Assembly (NCBI RefSeq): GCF_000192435.1
Contig: NZ_AEUD01000011.1
Span: 1 to 64,000 of the forward strand
Length of the DNA stretch: 64,000 bases
From: Gordonia neofelifaecis NRRL B-59395
Lineage (GTDB): Bacteria > Actinomycetota > Actinomycetes > Mycobacteriales > Mycobacteriaceae
Direction: 5' to 3'
The number at the start of each line of letters is the position of its first letter. Position 1 is the first letter of the stretch. The notes beneath the pieces were generated by a model. It made no database searches, was not told where the DNA came from, and saw only the letters and a program-made list of their open reading frames with translations. The position numbers were made by a program, and so were the translations under genes. Below, in pieces: positions 45,047-54,443 of this stretch.

Positions 45047-46237
45047 CTACTTGAGCTCGGCGCTGCTCTTGCCCAGCACTCGGCGGGCGATGATCAGCTG
45101 CTGGATCTGCTGGGTGCCCTCGAAGATGTCCAGGATCTTCGAGTCACGCGCCCATTTCTCCAGCAGTTCCGTCTCGGAGAACGCGGCGGTGGAACCGATC
45201 TCGACGGCCTTGTTGGTGAGGTCGGTGACCATGCGTCCGGCCTTCGCCTTGGACATCGACGCCTCGGCGGAGTTGGGCTCGGAGTTGTCCGCCATCCAGG
45301 CCGCCCGGAGGGTCAGCATCCACGACGACTCCCAATCGGACTCGAGTCGGATGAACTCGGCGACCGACGCGTGCTGTGCGGCGGCGGGACGGTCGTAGTC
45401 GATCTCGTGGCCGGCCTCCTCGAGCATGCGACGCAGCTCTTCCAGCGCCGCCCGGCCGAGACCGACGGCCATCGCGGCGACGACTGGACGCGTGTTGTCG
45501 AAGGTCTGCATCACGCCACCGAAACCGGTCTTGACCTGGATCTCCGGCGTACCGAGAAGATTCTCCGACGGAACCCGGACGTCCTCGAACCGAACGACGG
45601 CGGTGTCGGAGGACTTGATGCCCAGCTTGTGCTCCAGGCGAGCGACGGTGACGCCGCCGGAGTTCATCGGCACCACGAAGCTCTTGATCGCGGCGCGGCC
45701 GATGGTCTTGTCCAGCGTCGCCCACACGACGACGTGGTCGGCGCGGCTGCCCGCGGTGACGAAGATCTTCTCACCGTTGATGACGTAGTCGTCGCCGTCC
45801 CGAACCGCGGTGGTCGAGACCGCCGCCGAGTCCGACCCGAAGCCCGGCTCGGTGATGGCCATCGCGGCCCAGACGTCACCGAATCGCTCGAGCTGGTCGT
45901 CGTTCGCGACCGCGGCGATCGCGGCATTTCCCAGGCCCTGGTAGGGGATGGAGAGCATCAGGCCGACGTCGCCCCAGCCCAGCTCACGGGCGTTGAGCAC
46001 CGAGCGCATGTTCGCGCCGTTCACCGAGTCGTCGGCGGACTTCGCCGCCTTGTCGGCCGCCTTGTCGCCGCCGCGAGCCTGCTTGGCGATCTTGCCGAGC
46101 TCGTCGAGTTCGGTGGGGTACTCGTGCTCGGCCTTGTCGTACTTGCGCGAGATCGGCCGGAAGATGTGCTCGGCAGCAAGTCGGGCGCGCTCGACCGTGG
46201 AGTTCAGCTTCTCCGGGAGCTCAAGGTTGATTGCCAT
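45047..46237 (-). CDS. Acyl-CoA dehydrogenase
   Basis: 396 residues. FAD/substrate motifs: AMAITEPGFGSDSAAVSTTA, YVINGEKIFVTAGSRADHVV, VRVPSENLLG, and the C-terminal signature KILDIFEGTQQIQQLIIARRVLG. The Glu in IFEGT sits just before the usual ACAD end. The N-terminal part is somewhat different from the short-chain enzymes. It oxidises acyl-CoA thioesters in beta-oxidation; chain length is unknown. Confidence 0.93.
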   Translation of the reverse strand: MAINLELPEKLNSTVERARLAAEHIFRPISRKYDKAEHEYPTELDELGKIAKQARGGDKAADKAAKSADDSVNGANMRSVLNARELGWGDVGLMLSIPYQGLGNAAIAAVANDDQLERFGDVWAAMAITEPGFGSDSAAVSTTAVRDGDDYVINGEKIFVTAGSRADHVVVWATLDKTIGRAAIKSFVVPMNSGGVTVARLEHKLGIKSSDTAVVRFEDVRVPSENLLGTPEIQVKTGFGGVMQTFDNTRPVVAAMAVGLGRAALEELRRMLEEAGHEIDYDRPAAAQHASVAEFIRLESDWESSWMLTLRAAWMADNSEPNSAEASMSKAKAGRMVTDLTNKAVEIGSTAAFSETELLEKWARDSKILDIFEGTQQIQQLIIARRVLGKSSAELK

Positions 46238-46246
46238 GCGCCCACC

Positions 46247-46260
46247 TTACTACTGAGTAA
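46247..46260 (-). promoter_or_regulatory. Inverted repeat before the acyl-CoA dehydrogenase
   Basis: TTACT-ACTG-AGTAA, 10 bases upstream of the ATG. TetR-type fatty-acid regulators bind comparable AT-rich palindromes; no regulator gene is adjacent. Low specificity. Confidence 0.3.
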
Positions 46261-46339
46261 GTTAGTTGTCGACCCCCTGCGGAGCGCCCGCCGCGACCGG
46301 CGGTCCGACGGAGACGTCGCTGGACTATGGTCGAGATCG

Positions 46340-47401
46340 ATGAACACCGTGGTCTTTCCTCCCGTCGCCACCGCTCCGCCGCAGTCGCTGGTGTCCTCCG
46401 GCAAGTACAACTTCGGCACCTATGACCAGGCGATCCCCGATATCAATCCGCTGGACGCCGCCGGAACCGGCCCGCTGGCGCCGCTCCGCAGGCAGGTGCG
46501 CAACTCCGGACTCAAGGAATGGGAGGCGTTTCAGCTCGGCGACGACGACCGCTTCGTCCTCGGCGCCGTCTACAACGCGAAGTCCGTCGGTCTGCTGCAG
46601 GTGCTGGTCGTCGACAAGAACGCCGCGACCATCGCCCGGTGGGAGACCAAGCTGCCGTCTGCCATGCTGCACGTGGCGCGCGGACTCGACGACACCGTCT
46701 CCGAGGGCGAGTTCGCCGGACTGAAGGTCGAGATCGGCAACAACCTGCCCGACGGCGTGCTGACCGTCGACGCCGTCCACCGCGGCACGGCGCTGAAGCC
46801 GGAGCTGGGGCTGCACATCACCGGCGACTGCGCGCCCGGCCGGGCCGGACACCTGGTGATCGTCCACCCGTTCAGCGAGAACAAGGCGCTGTACTCGCAC
46901 AAGGCGATGATGCCCGCGTCGGGCTCACTGCTGATCGGCGGCGAGCACGTCGGCCTGGCGGACGATCGCGGCTACCTGATCCTGGACGACCACCACGGCG
47001 ACTACCCCCGCCCGATGAAGTACGACTGGGTCACCGGCATCCGCCGCAACCAGACTGGCGTGGTGGAGGGCTTCAACCTCACGCACAATCAGACCCGGAA
47101 TCCGGGTGTCTACAACGAGAACGCCCTCTGGATCGGCGACCAGGTGCATCGCCTGCCGCCCGTCACCGTCACCCGGCCCGACGGCCCGTGGGGCAAGTGG
47201 TTCATCCGCGACGCCGCGGGCATCGTGGACGTGACCTTCACCCCGACGGTCCGTTCGACGATGCACGTCGGGCCGCGCAAGATGCTCGCCGAGTACTACG
47301 CGCCGTACGGCTGGTACGAGGGCATGATCAACGCTCAGCACGCGACGCTGAACGTGGACGGCATGTTCGGCGTGGGGGAGCAGAAGCGCATCACCGTCTG
47401 A
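46340..47401 (+). CDS. DUF2804 family protein
   Basis: 353 residues from ATG 46340. It has phrases typical of DUF2804: WEAFQLGDDDRFVLGAVYNA, LILDDHHGDYPRPMKYDWVT and GFNLTHNQTRNPGVYNENAL. A lipocalin-like/AttH-type beta fold is expected, with no known enzyme activity. It is divergent from the acyl-CoA dehydrogenase, so a link to lipids is possible but not shown. Confidence 0.85.
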   Translation: MNTVVFPPVATAPPQSLVSSGKYNFGTYDQAIPDINPLDAAGTGPLAPLRRQVRNSGLKEWEAFQLGDDDRFVLGAVYNAKSVGLLQVLVVDKNAATIARWETKLPSAMLHVARGLDDTVSEGEFAGLKVEIGNNLPDGVLTVDAVHRGTALKPELGLHITGDCAPGRAGHLVIVHPFSENKALYSHKAMMPASGSLLIGGEHVGLADDRGYLILDDHHGDYPRPMKYDWVTGIRRNQTGVVEGFNLTHNQTRNPGVYNENALWIGDQVHRLPPVTVTRPDGPWGKWFIRDAAGIVDVTFTPTVRSTMHVGPRKMLAEYYAPYGWYEGMINAQHATLNVDGMFGVGEQKRITV

Positions 47402-47441
47402 CGGTTGGAGCGCCTCGCGGCCGCATCCGCGTGACAGACCA

Positions 47442-47472
47442 GAGCCCGCGTAGTCCAGGACTACGCGGGCTC
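47442..47472. terminator. Terminator between DUF2804 gene and leuS
   Basis: GAGCCCGCGTAGTCC and its full complement around a single A (effective loop 3-5 bases). It lies between two convergent genes. Confidence 0.87.
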
Positions 47473-47503
47473 CGTCGCACTACGCGAATGCGGGAGATCC
47501 TCC

Positions 47504-50394
47504 CTACGGGACGACGTTGACCATCTTGCCGGGGACGAAGATGACCTTGCGCGGCTCGCCGTCGAGGAGCCCGGCGATCTTCGGATCGGCCAGCGCGGCC
47601 GCGACGACGGTCGCCTCGTCGGCGTCGACGGCGACCGTGATGCGGCTGCGGGGCTTGCCCTTGACCGCCACCGGGATCTCGACGCTGTCCTCGACGAGCC
47701 AGCGCTCATCGACCTCCGGGAACGGCCCGCGCGCGAGCGAGCCGTCGTGACCGAGCCGGTTCCACAGCTCCTCGGCCAGGTGCGGGGCCAGGGGAGCGAG
47801 CATCAGCACCAGGTCCTCGACGGTCTCGCGCGGGGCTCCGCCGGGGTAGTTCTTGGTCAGGTAATTGGTCAGCTCGATCAGCTTGGCACCCGCGGTGTTG
47901 GTCCGCAGATTCGCGAAGTCGTCGCGCACACCCTCGATCGCCTTGTGCAGGGCCTTGTTCGCGTCGTCCGACGGTGCGTCGTCGGTGACCCGGACCGCGC
48001 CGGTCTCCTCGTCGACGACGAGTCGCCATACGCGCTGCAGGAAGCGCTGCGCGCCGACGACGTCCTTGGTGGCCCACGGGCGCGACTGGTCCAGCGGCCC
48101 CATCGACATCTCGTACACACGCAGGGTGTCGGCGCCGTAGTCGCGGCAGATGTCGTCCGGAGCGACGGAGTTCTTGAGCGACTTGCCCATCTTCCCGTAT
48201 TCCTGGGTCACCTGCTCGTCGCCGTGGAAGAACGCGCCGTCGCGCTCGACGACCTCTTCGGCAGGCACGTACACGCCGCGCGAATCGGTGTAGGCGTACG
48301 CCTGGATCATGCCCTGGTTGAACAGGCGACGGTACGGCTCACTGCTGGTGACGTAGCCGAGGTCGAAGAGCACCTTGTGCCAGAAACGCGAGTACAGCAG
48401 GTGCAGCACGGCGTGCTCCACACCGCCGATGTACAGGTCCAGGCCGCCGGGGTCGTGCTCGCCGTGGATCGACGGCCGCGGACCCATCCAGTACGCCTCG
48501 TTCTCCTTGGCGCACAGGGTCTCTTCGTTGGTCGGATCGATGTAGCGGAGCTGGTACCAGGAACTGCCCGCCCACTGCGGCATCACGTTGGTGTCGCGCG
48601 TGTAGGTCTGCTTGCCGTTGCCCAGGTCGAGTTCGACGGTGACCCACTCGGTGGCCTTGGCCAGCGGGGGAGACGGCTCACTGTCGGCGTCATCCGGGTC
48701 GAACGAGACCGGCTGGTAGTCGGCCACCTCCGGCAGCTCGATCGGCAGCATCGACTCGGGCAGCGGGTGCGGCGCACCGTCGGCGTCGTAGACGATCGGG
48801 AAGGGTTCGCCCCAGTAACGCTGGCGGGCGAACAACCAGTCGCGCAGCTTGAACTGGACGGTGCCGGTACCGGTACCGTCGGCCTCCAGCCGCTCGATCA
48901 TCGCCGCCTTGGCGTCCTCGACCGTCAGTCCATCGAGGAATCCGGAGTTCACCAGCGGACCGTCGCCGGTGTAGGCCTCCTCGACCACGCCCTGCTCGGA
49001 GCCGATGACCTCGAGCAACGGCAGCCCGAAGGCGGTGGCGAACTCGTGGTCGCGGGTGTCGTGCGCGGGGACGGCCATGATCGCACCGGTGCCGTATCCG
49101 ATGAGCACGTAGTCGGCGATGAACACCGGGACCGGGCGGCCGTCGACCGGATTCGTGGCGAAGGCGCCGGTGAAGACACCGGTCTTCTCCTTGTTCTCCT
49201 GGCGTTCGAGGTCGCTCTTGGCGGCGATCGACGCGCGGTAGGCCGCGACGGCCTCGGCGGGCGAGGCACTCCCGCCGGTCCAGCGGTCGTCGGTGCCGTC
49301 GGGCCACTGCTCCGCGACGATCTCGTCGACCAGCTCATGCTCCGGCGCGAGGACCATGTAACTGGCACCGAAGAGGGTGTCGGGACGGGTGGTGAAGACC
49401 TCGATGACGGCGTCGGACCCGGCTGCCGGCACCGGGAATTGGACCTGGGCACCGCGCGAGCGGCCGATCCAGTTCCGCTGCATGGTCTTGACCTTCTCCG
49501 GCCAGTCGAGCAGCTCGAGGTCGTCGAGCAGGCGGTCCGAGTAGGCGGTGATCCGCATCATCCACTGACGGAGGTTCTTCCGGAACACCGGGAAGTTGCC
49601 GCGCTCGCTGCGTCCGTCGGCGGTGACCTCCTCGTTCGCCAGCACGGTACCCAGCCCGGGACACCAGTTGACCAGCGAATTGCTCAGGTAGACGAGACGA
49701 TGCTCGTCGAGCACGTCACGACGGTGCTCTCGCGGACTGTGGTCCTGCCGTCGCTCCTCGGGTCGACGCATGGTCGCCTCTGGCCGCGTCGGGGCACGAT
49801 GCGACCTGCCTTCCGGGTCCTCCAGCACGGGTCGCGGCCCTGCTCCGCATCGAACCAGGAGTTGTAGATCTGCAGGAAGATCCACTGCGTCCAGCGGTAG
49901 AAGTCGATGTCGGTGGTCGCCACTCGACGCCGCTCGTCGTGGCCCAGACCCAGTCGGCGGATCTGCTGCAGATACCGCTCGATGTTGGCCTCGGTGGTCG
50001 TGCGCGGGTGCGTGCCCGTCTGCACGGCGTACTGCTCGGCGGGCAGGCCGAACGAGTCGAAGCCCATGGTGTGCAGGACGTTCTTGCCGGTCATCCGCTG
50101 GAACCGCGCGAACACGTCGCTGGCGATGAACCCGAGCGGGTGCCCGACGTGAAGGCCCGCGCCGGACGGGTACGGGAACATGTCCTGGACGAACAGCTTG
50201 TCGACGGCGTCGGGGGAGTCGCCGGAGAACTCCGAGAAGTCCCCCGCCAGCGGACCGACCGGGTTCGGGGCGGCAAACGTCTGGTTCTGCGTCCAGAACT
50301 CCTGCCAGCGCGCCTCGAGCTCGCCGGCGGTCTGCGCGGTGTACCGATGGGCGGCGCTGTCGGCCGGACGATTCGTCGAATCAGCAGAAGTCAC
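47504..50394 (-). pseudogene. leuS: Leucyl-tRNA synthetase, frameshifted as given
   Basis: Two overlapping minus-strand frames together make a normal-length LeuRS. The upstream frame (50394 to about 49830) has [20 protein letters not shown] (HIGH as HVGH) and ends good homology at [12 protein letters not shown]. The downstream frame resumes at [20 protein letters not shown] and continues through the editing domain, [14 protein letters not shown], the KMSKS box as [16 protein letters not shown] and the anticodon-binding domain to 47504. The frames differ as if one base were missing between about 49,710 and 49,835. LeuRS is essential, so this is either a base error or the gene is decayed and another copy exists. 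Confidence 0.85.
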
Positions 50395-50430
50395 CCGACC
50401 AGCGTAAATCCTCGCCGCCCACCGCCCAAA

Positions 50431-50456
50431 AGCACCTCACCTCCCGTTGAGGTGCT
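50431..50456 (-). promoter_or_regulatory. Terminator-like hairpin in the leuS leader
   Basis: On the minus strand AGCACCTCA-N8-TGAGGTGCT is followed at once by TTTT, 37 bases before the leuS start codon. It could be an attenuator; I see no T-box and no leader peptide rich in Leu codons. Confidence 0.5.
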
Positions 50457-50514
50457 GCGCACACCGGCATAAATCGGTTTAGGGCCCGCGTGCACGTCGT
50501 CGTACAGTGGCCTT

Positions 50515-51039
50515 GTGTCTATCGCGTCCACCGTCATCTCAGTTCTCGCACTGGTGCTCGCGGCCGGATGGCTGGGAGTAGGCGTCGCCGCCCTCACCGG
50601 TGCGCTGCGCCGCAACCGCTGGGTGGGCGTCCGGTCGCCCGAGACTCTCCGCACCGACGAGACGTTCGCCGTCGCCAACCGAGTGGCCGCACCCGGCTAC
50701 CTCGGGGCCGGCGTGATCCTCGCCGTCACCGGCGGCCTGGGACTCGCGCTCGGCGACTGGGGCTTTCTGTCCGCGCTCTTCGGCATCGTGGTCGCCGTGC
50801 TGGTGATCTCCGCGGTCGGCGGGATGGCCATCCAGGCCGCGCAGAGCGTGCCAGTTCCCGAGGCGGCGGGCTGCGGTTGCTGCTCCGACTCCACCGACTC
50901 CACTGCCGGCGGATGCGCCGACACGTCCGCGACCTGCGACGAAGACCCCGCCGCCGACTGCGGCGAGTCGAGCTGCGGATCGTGCGCACTCAGCGGCATG
51001 TGCCTGTCGGAGGACAACCCGCACAACAACCCCGTCTAG
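50515..51039 (+). CDS. SdpI-like membrane protein with Cys-rich tail
   Basis: 174 residues from GTG 50515. Three membrane helices with the SdpI signature RRNRWVGVRSPETLRTDETF between the first and second. SdpI proteins are membrane immunity/signal proteins in Bacillus, and of unknown role in actinobacteria. After about residue 115 comes a soluble tail with nine cysteines (GCGCCSDST, GGCADTSATC, DCGESSCGSC, MCLSED) and many acidic residues, not part of normal SdpI. Confidence 0.78.
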   Translation: MSIASTVISVLALVLAAGWLGVGVAALTGALRRNRWVGVRSPETLRTDETFAVANRVAAPGYLGAGVILAVTGGLGLALGDWGFLSALFGIVVAVLVISAVGGMAIQAAQSVPVPEAAGCGCCSDSTDSTAGGCADTSATCDEDPAADCGESSCGSCALSGMCLSEDNPHNNPV

Positions 51040-51045
51040 GCCGCC

Positions 51046-52035
51046 GTGCGCAAACTCCTCGATCGCTCTCCGATCGACGGCTTCGTGCTGTCGATCCTGC
51101 TCGCCGTCGTCGTCGCCGCGGTGTTCCCCGCGAAGGGAACGTTCGCCGACGTCATGGACTGGGTCGTCACGATCCTCATCGGCCTGCTCTTCTTCCTCTA
51201 CGGCGCTCGCCTGCACCCGCGTGAGGCGCTCGACGGCCTCACCCACTGGCGCCTGCATCTGACCATCCTGAGCTTCACCTTCGTGCTGTTCCCGATCATC
51301 GGCCTGATCCTGCAGCCGGTGCTCGCACCGATCATCGGCGATCAGCTCGCCCAGGGCATGCTCTATCTGACGCTCGTCCCGTCGACCGTCCAGTCGTCGA
51401 TCGCGTTCACCTCGATCGCGCGGGGCAATGTGGCGGGCGCGATCGTCAGCGCCTCGGCGTCGAACCTCATCGGCGTCTTCCTGACTCCGCTGCTGGTGGT
51501 CCTGCTGATGAGTTCCGACGCGGGCGTGCACATCACCGCCTCGTCGGTCACGAAGATCGTGCTCGAGATCCTCGTGCCGTTCATCGTCGGCCAACTGTGC
51601 CGACCCCTCATCTCCGGTTTCATGAGCAAGTACGCGGCACCGACCAAGTATGTCGACCGCAGCTCGATCGTCGTCGTCGTGTACGTCGCGTTCAGCGAGG
51701 GCGTCGTCTCCGGCATGTGGTCGATCGTCAGCGTCTGGGACGTGGTGGTGGTCTGCGTCGTCTCGACGGTGTTCGTGATCGGCATGCTCGCACTCACCGG
51801 CTGGTTGCCGAAGCGGCTGGGCTTCAGCCGCGAGGACACCGTCGCCATCCAATTCTGCGGCACCAAGAAGTCCCTGGCCACCGGCCTTCCGCTCGCCTCG
51901 GTGATGTTCGCGGGCAGCGCCGTCGGGTTCATCGTGCTGCCGCTGATGATCTTCCATCAGATCCAGTTGATCCTGTGCTCGATGCTGGCGAGCCGGTACG
52001 AGAAGCAGGCTCTGGCCGCCACCGAACCCGCCTGA
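51046..52035 (+). CDS. Bile acid:sodium symporter family (BASS) transporter
   Basis: 329 residues, about 9-10 membrane helices. Conserved segments: LLFFLYGARLHPREALDGL, LVPSTVQSSIAFTSIARGNV (the crossover region), and VAIQFCGTKKSLATGLPLAS. PSE/YfeH-type proteins of this group carry organic anions with sodium. GTG start, 6 bases after the SdpI stop, so likely co-transcribed. Confidence 0.9.
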   Translation: MRKLLDRSPIDGFVLSILLAVVVAAVFPAKGTFADVMDWVVTILIGLLFFLYGARLHPREALDGLTHWRLHLTILSFTFVLFPIIGLILQPVLAPIIGDQLAQGMLYLTLVPSTVQSSIAFTSIARGNVAGAIVSASASNLIGVFLTPLLVVLLMSSDAGVHITASSVTKIVLEILVPFIVGQLCRPLISGFMSKYAAPTKYVDRSSIVVVVYVAFSEGVVSGMWSIVSVWDVVVVCVVSTVFVIGMLALTGWLPKRLGFSREDTVAIQFCGTKKSLATGLPLASVMFAGSAVGFIVLPLMIFHQIQLILCSMLASRYEKQALAATEPA

Positions 52036-52082
52036 CCGGCGTGTCCGGGAACCGCCGGGCCGCCCTCGCGCGTCCAACCAGT

Positions 52083-52520
52083 ATGGACACCGTCATCGAG
52101 TACTTCTTCGGCACCGGCGACGGAACGATGTCCCAGTGGCGGAGCACCGCCGATCTCGACCTGGACGGCGACGGAGTTCCCGAATCGGTGGCGCTGGACT
52201 TCGACGGTGACGGACTGATCGACGATGCGATGACCGACACCGACCACGACGGCGTCGCCGACCTCGTCGCACTCGACCTCGACGACGACGGCGTGCCGGA
52301 ATCGCGTTACACCGACTCCGGACGCGGTCTGTGGGACACGGCATCCGCCCCGGATACCCCAGCGGTGCCGCCCACTCCGCGCGAGGTCGCTCTCGACTCC
52401 GACGACGACGGAACCCCCGACACGGTGCTCATCGACGCGGACGGCGACGGTTTCGCCGACTCCTACCGGGAGATCGGCTCCGGCAGCAGGACCGGCTCGG
52501 CGGAGCCCTCCACCCGCTGA
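52083..52520 (+). CDS. Asp-rich repeat protein, likely calcium-binding
   Basis: 145 residues from ATG 52083. Five or six DxDxDG-type segments: DLDLDGDGVPESVALDFDGD, TDTDHDGVADLVALDLDDDG and DSDDDGTPDTVLIDADGDGF. These look like EF-hand loops or thrombospondin type 3 repeats. No signal peptide is visible. Its 3' end overlaps the convergent MFS gene by 58 bases. Unknown function. Confidence 0.7.
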   Translation: MDTVIEYFFGTGDGTMSQWRSTADLDLDGDGVPESVALDFDGDGLIDDAMTDTDHDGVADLVALDLDDDGVPESRYTDSGRGLWDTASAPDTPAVPPTPREVALDSDDDGTPDTVLIDADGDGFADSYREIGSGSRTGSAEPSTR

Positions 52521-53761
52521 CCCGAGCGCCAGACGCCCGCCGCGGCGACCACGTACAACGCTGATCCGGCCACGATCAGCGGGACGCTGAAGCCGGTCGT
52601 CGGGATCACCAGCGCCGCGACGAAGATCGCCGCGACGAAGGCGGTGTTGAACAACGCATCCTGCACCGCGAACACCTGCCCGCGGTACGAGTCGTCGATG
52701 TCGCACTGCATCGCGACGTCGCCGCAGAGTTTGATGGTCTGCCCCGCGAGCCCTATCAACAGGGCGGCCACCAGCACCGGAACCGGACGGACGGACAGGA
52801 GCATCAGCTCGGCTATCGCACCGATCACCAGCGACGTCGCGACGGTGCCCCGGCGCCCGAGCCGATGCACCGAGACCGGAGTCGTTCCGGCGGCCAGCAA
52901 TGCGCCGATCGCCACGGCGCCGCCGATGATGGAGATGGCCCGCACGTCGGCCCCGAGCGCGTCACCCAGCTCGGTGTTCCGGACCAGCATGAGGAACATC
53001 AGGGTGTTGAAGCCGAAGACGATGCGGTGGCTGCCGATCGCGCCCAGGACGATCGCGACGCTCGGTGTCCGGGCGACGGCGCGAAGACCGTGCGAGAGTC
53101 CGCGCGCCACCGAATACACGACTGTGTGCCCGACGCCGTCGGGCCGGTCGGGGCCGAGCTGTCGGGTGGCGAAGCGCGAGGCCATCAGCGCCGAGCAGAC
53201 GGCGAACACCGCACCCGCCAGCAGGGTGGCGCCCGACCCGCCGTTGTCGGCGCCGAAGATCATCCGGAGGACACCGGACACCCCGGCTCCGGCCGCGAGC
53301 ATGCCCGCCCCGATCGTCGTGAACACAGCGTTCATCTCCACGATCAAGGCAGGCGGCGCGACGTGCGGCAGACTCGCCGACAGTCCCGACGCGACCAATC
53401 GGCTGCAGCCGGTGACCAGCAGGGCGGAGAGCAGAACCACCGGCTCCGGGGTGCTCGTGCTCATGGTGATCGCCACCAGGACGACGGCCGCCGCCCGCAG
53501 CAGATTCACCCAGAGCAGGACGCGCCGCCGATCCCAGTGGTCGAGCAGGGCGCCGGCGAACGGACCGAGCAGCGAATAGGGGAGCAGCAGCACCGCGAAC
53601 CCGCCGGCGATCGCCATCGGATCGGTGTGCCGGTCGGGATTGAAGAGGATCGAGAAGGCCAGCGCCGCTTGGAATGCGCCGTCACTGAGCTGGCTCAGCA
53701 ACCGAACGCCCAGCAGCCGGAACAGCCCGGGGGCGTGCGTCACCGACTGCAAACTCTTCAC
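52463..53761 (-). CDS. MFS transporter (Rv0037c-like)
   Basis: 432 residues with 12 membrane helices; LRMIFGADNGGSGATLLAGA lies in the middle and VAMQCDIDDSYRGQVFAVQD in a late loop. Neighbour of yqgE, as Rv0037c/Rv0038 are adjacent in M. tuberculosis. No drug is known. Transcribed divergently from yqgE with a 70-base gap. Confidence 0.88.
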   Translation of the reverse strand: MKSLQSVTHAPGLFRLLGVRLLSQLSDGAFQAALAFSILFNPDRHTDPMAIAGGFAVLLLPYSLLGPFAGALLDHWDRRRVLLWVNLLRAAAVVLVAITMSTSTPEPVVLLSALLVTGCSRLVASGLSASLPHVAPPALIVEMNAVFTTIGAGMLAAGAGVSGVLRMIFGADNGGSGATLLAGAVFAVCSALMASRFATRQLGPDRPDGVGHTVVYSVARGLSHGLRAVARTPSVAIVLGAIGSHRIVFGFNTLMFLMLVRNTELGDALGADVRAISIIGGAVAIGALLAAGTTPVSVHRLGRRGTVATSLVIGAIAELMLLSVRPVPVLVAALLIGLAGQTIKLCGDVAMQCDIDDSYRGQVFAVQDALFNTAFVAAIFVAALVIPTTGFSVPLIVAGSALYVVAAAGVWRSGQRVEGSAEPVLLPEPISR

Positions 53762-53831
53762 CAGTCGAGTTTACGGCTCATTGTGAGTCGGGGTGAGGGC
53801 GTCGACGGGTGGTGAGTGTCATGATTGAGGG

Positions 53832-54422
53832 GTGTCCGGCGCCGACTATCTGACCAACCAGCCCGAGGTGAGTGCGGGAAGCCTGTTGATCGCGTCCACC
53901 GCTCTCACGGGACCGACCTTCGCGCGCACGGTGATCTACGTGATCGAGCACGATCCGCAGGGCACTCTCGGCGTCGTGCTGAACCGGATGTCGGACGCCG
54001 CCGTCTACAACGTGCTCCCCGCCTGGACCGAACTGGCGGCCAGTCCGCGCGCCGTCTTCGTCGGCGGGCCGGTGGCGACCTCCTCGGCGCTGTGCCTCGG
54101 CGTCGCGAAGACCGGGGTGGACGTCGCCAAGCAACCCCAGCTGCACCAGGTTCTGGGTCCGGTCGCGATGGTCGATCTGGACGCCGATCCCGACGAGCTC
54201 GCGCAGGTGCTCACCGGCGTGCGGATCTTCGCCGGATACGCGGGCTGGGACGCGGGCCAACTCGACGAGGAGCTCGCCGAGGGCAGCTGGATCGTCGCGC
54301 AGGGACTGCCGACCGATCTGCTCTCCGAGCCGGCCGTCGACGTGTGGCAGCGCGTGTTGGCTCGCCAGCCGTGGCCGCTGCCGCTGCTGTCGACCTATCC
54401 GCGCCATCCCGAGGAGAACTGA
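53832..54422 (+). CDS. YqgE/AlgH family protein
   Basis: 196 residues of the DUF179/AlgH fold: GSLLIASTALTGPTFARTVI, GTLGVVLNRMSDAAVYNVLP, VFVGGPVATSSALCLGVAKT and IFAGYAGWDAGQLDEELAEG. The family is widespread with no proven function. Rv0038 counterpart. Confidence 0.95.
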   Translation: MSGADYLTNQPEVSAGSLLIASTALTGPTFARTVIYVIEHDPQGTLGVVLNRMSDAAVYNVLPAWTELAASPRAVFVGGPVATSSALCLGVAKTGVDVAKQPQLHQVLGPVAMVDLDADPDELAQVLTGVRIFAGYAGWDAGQLDEELAEGSWIVAQGLPTDLLSEPAVDVWQRVLARQPWPLPLLSTYPRHPEEN

Positions 54423-54443
54423 CCCCCGCGAGCAGGAGCGGTC

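Noticed and set aside
50395-50514. T-box riboswitch upstream of leuS
   Set aside because: The leader is too short and I find no T-box consensus or specifier-like structure, only one hairpin.
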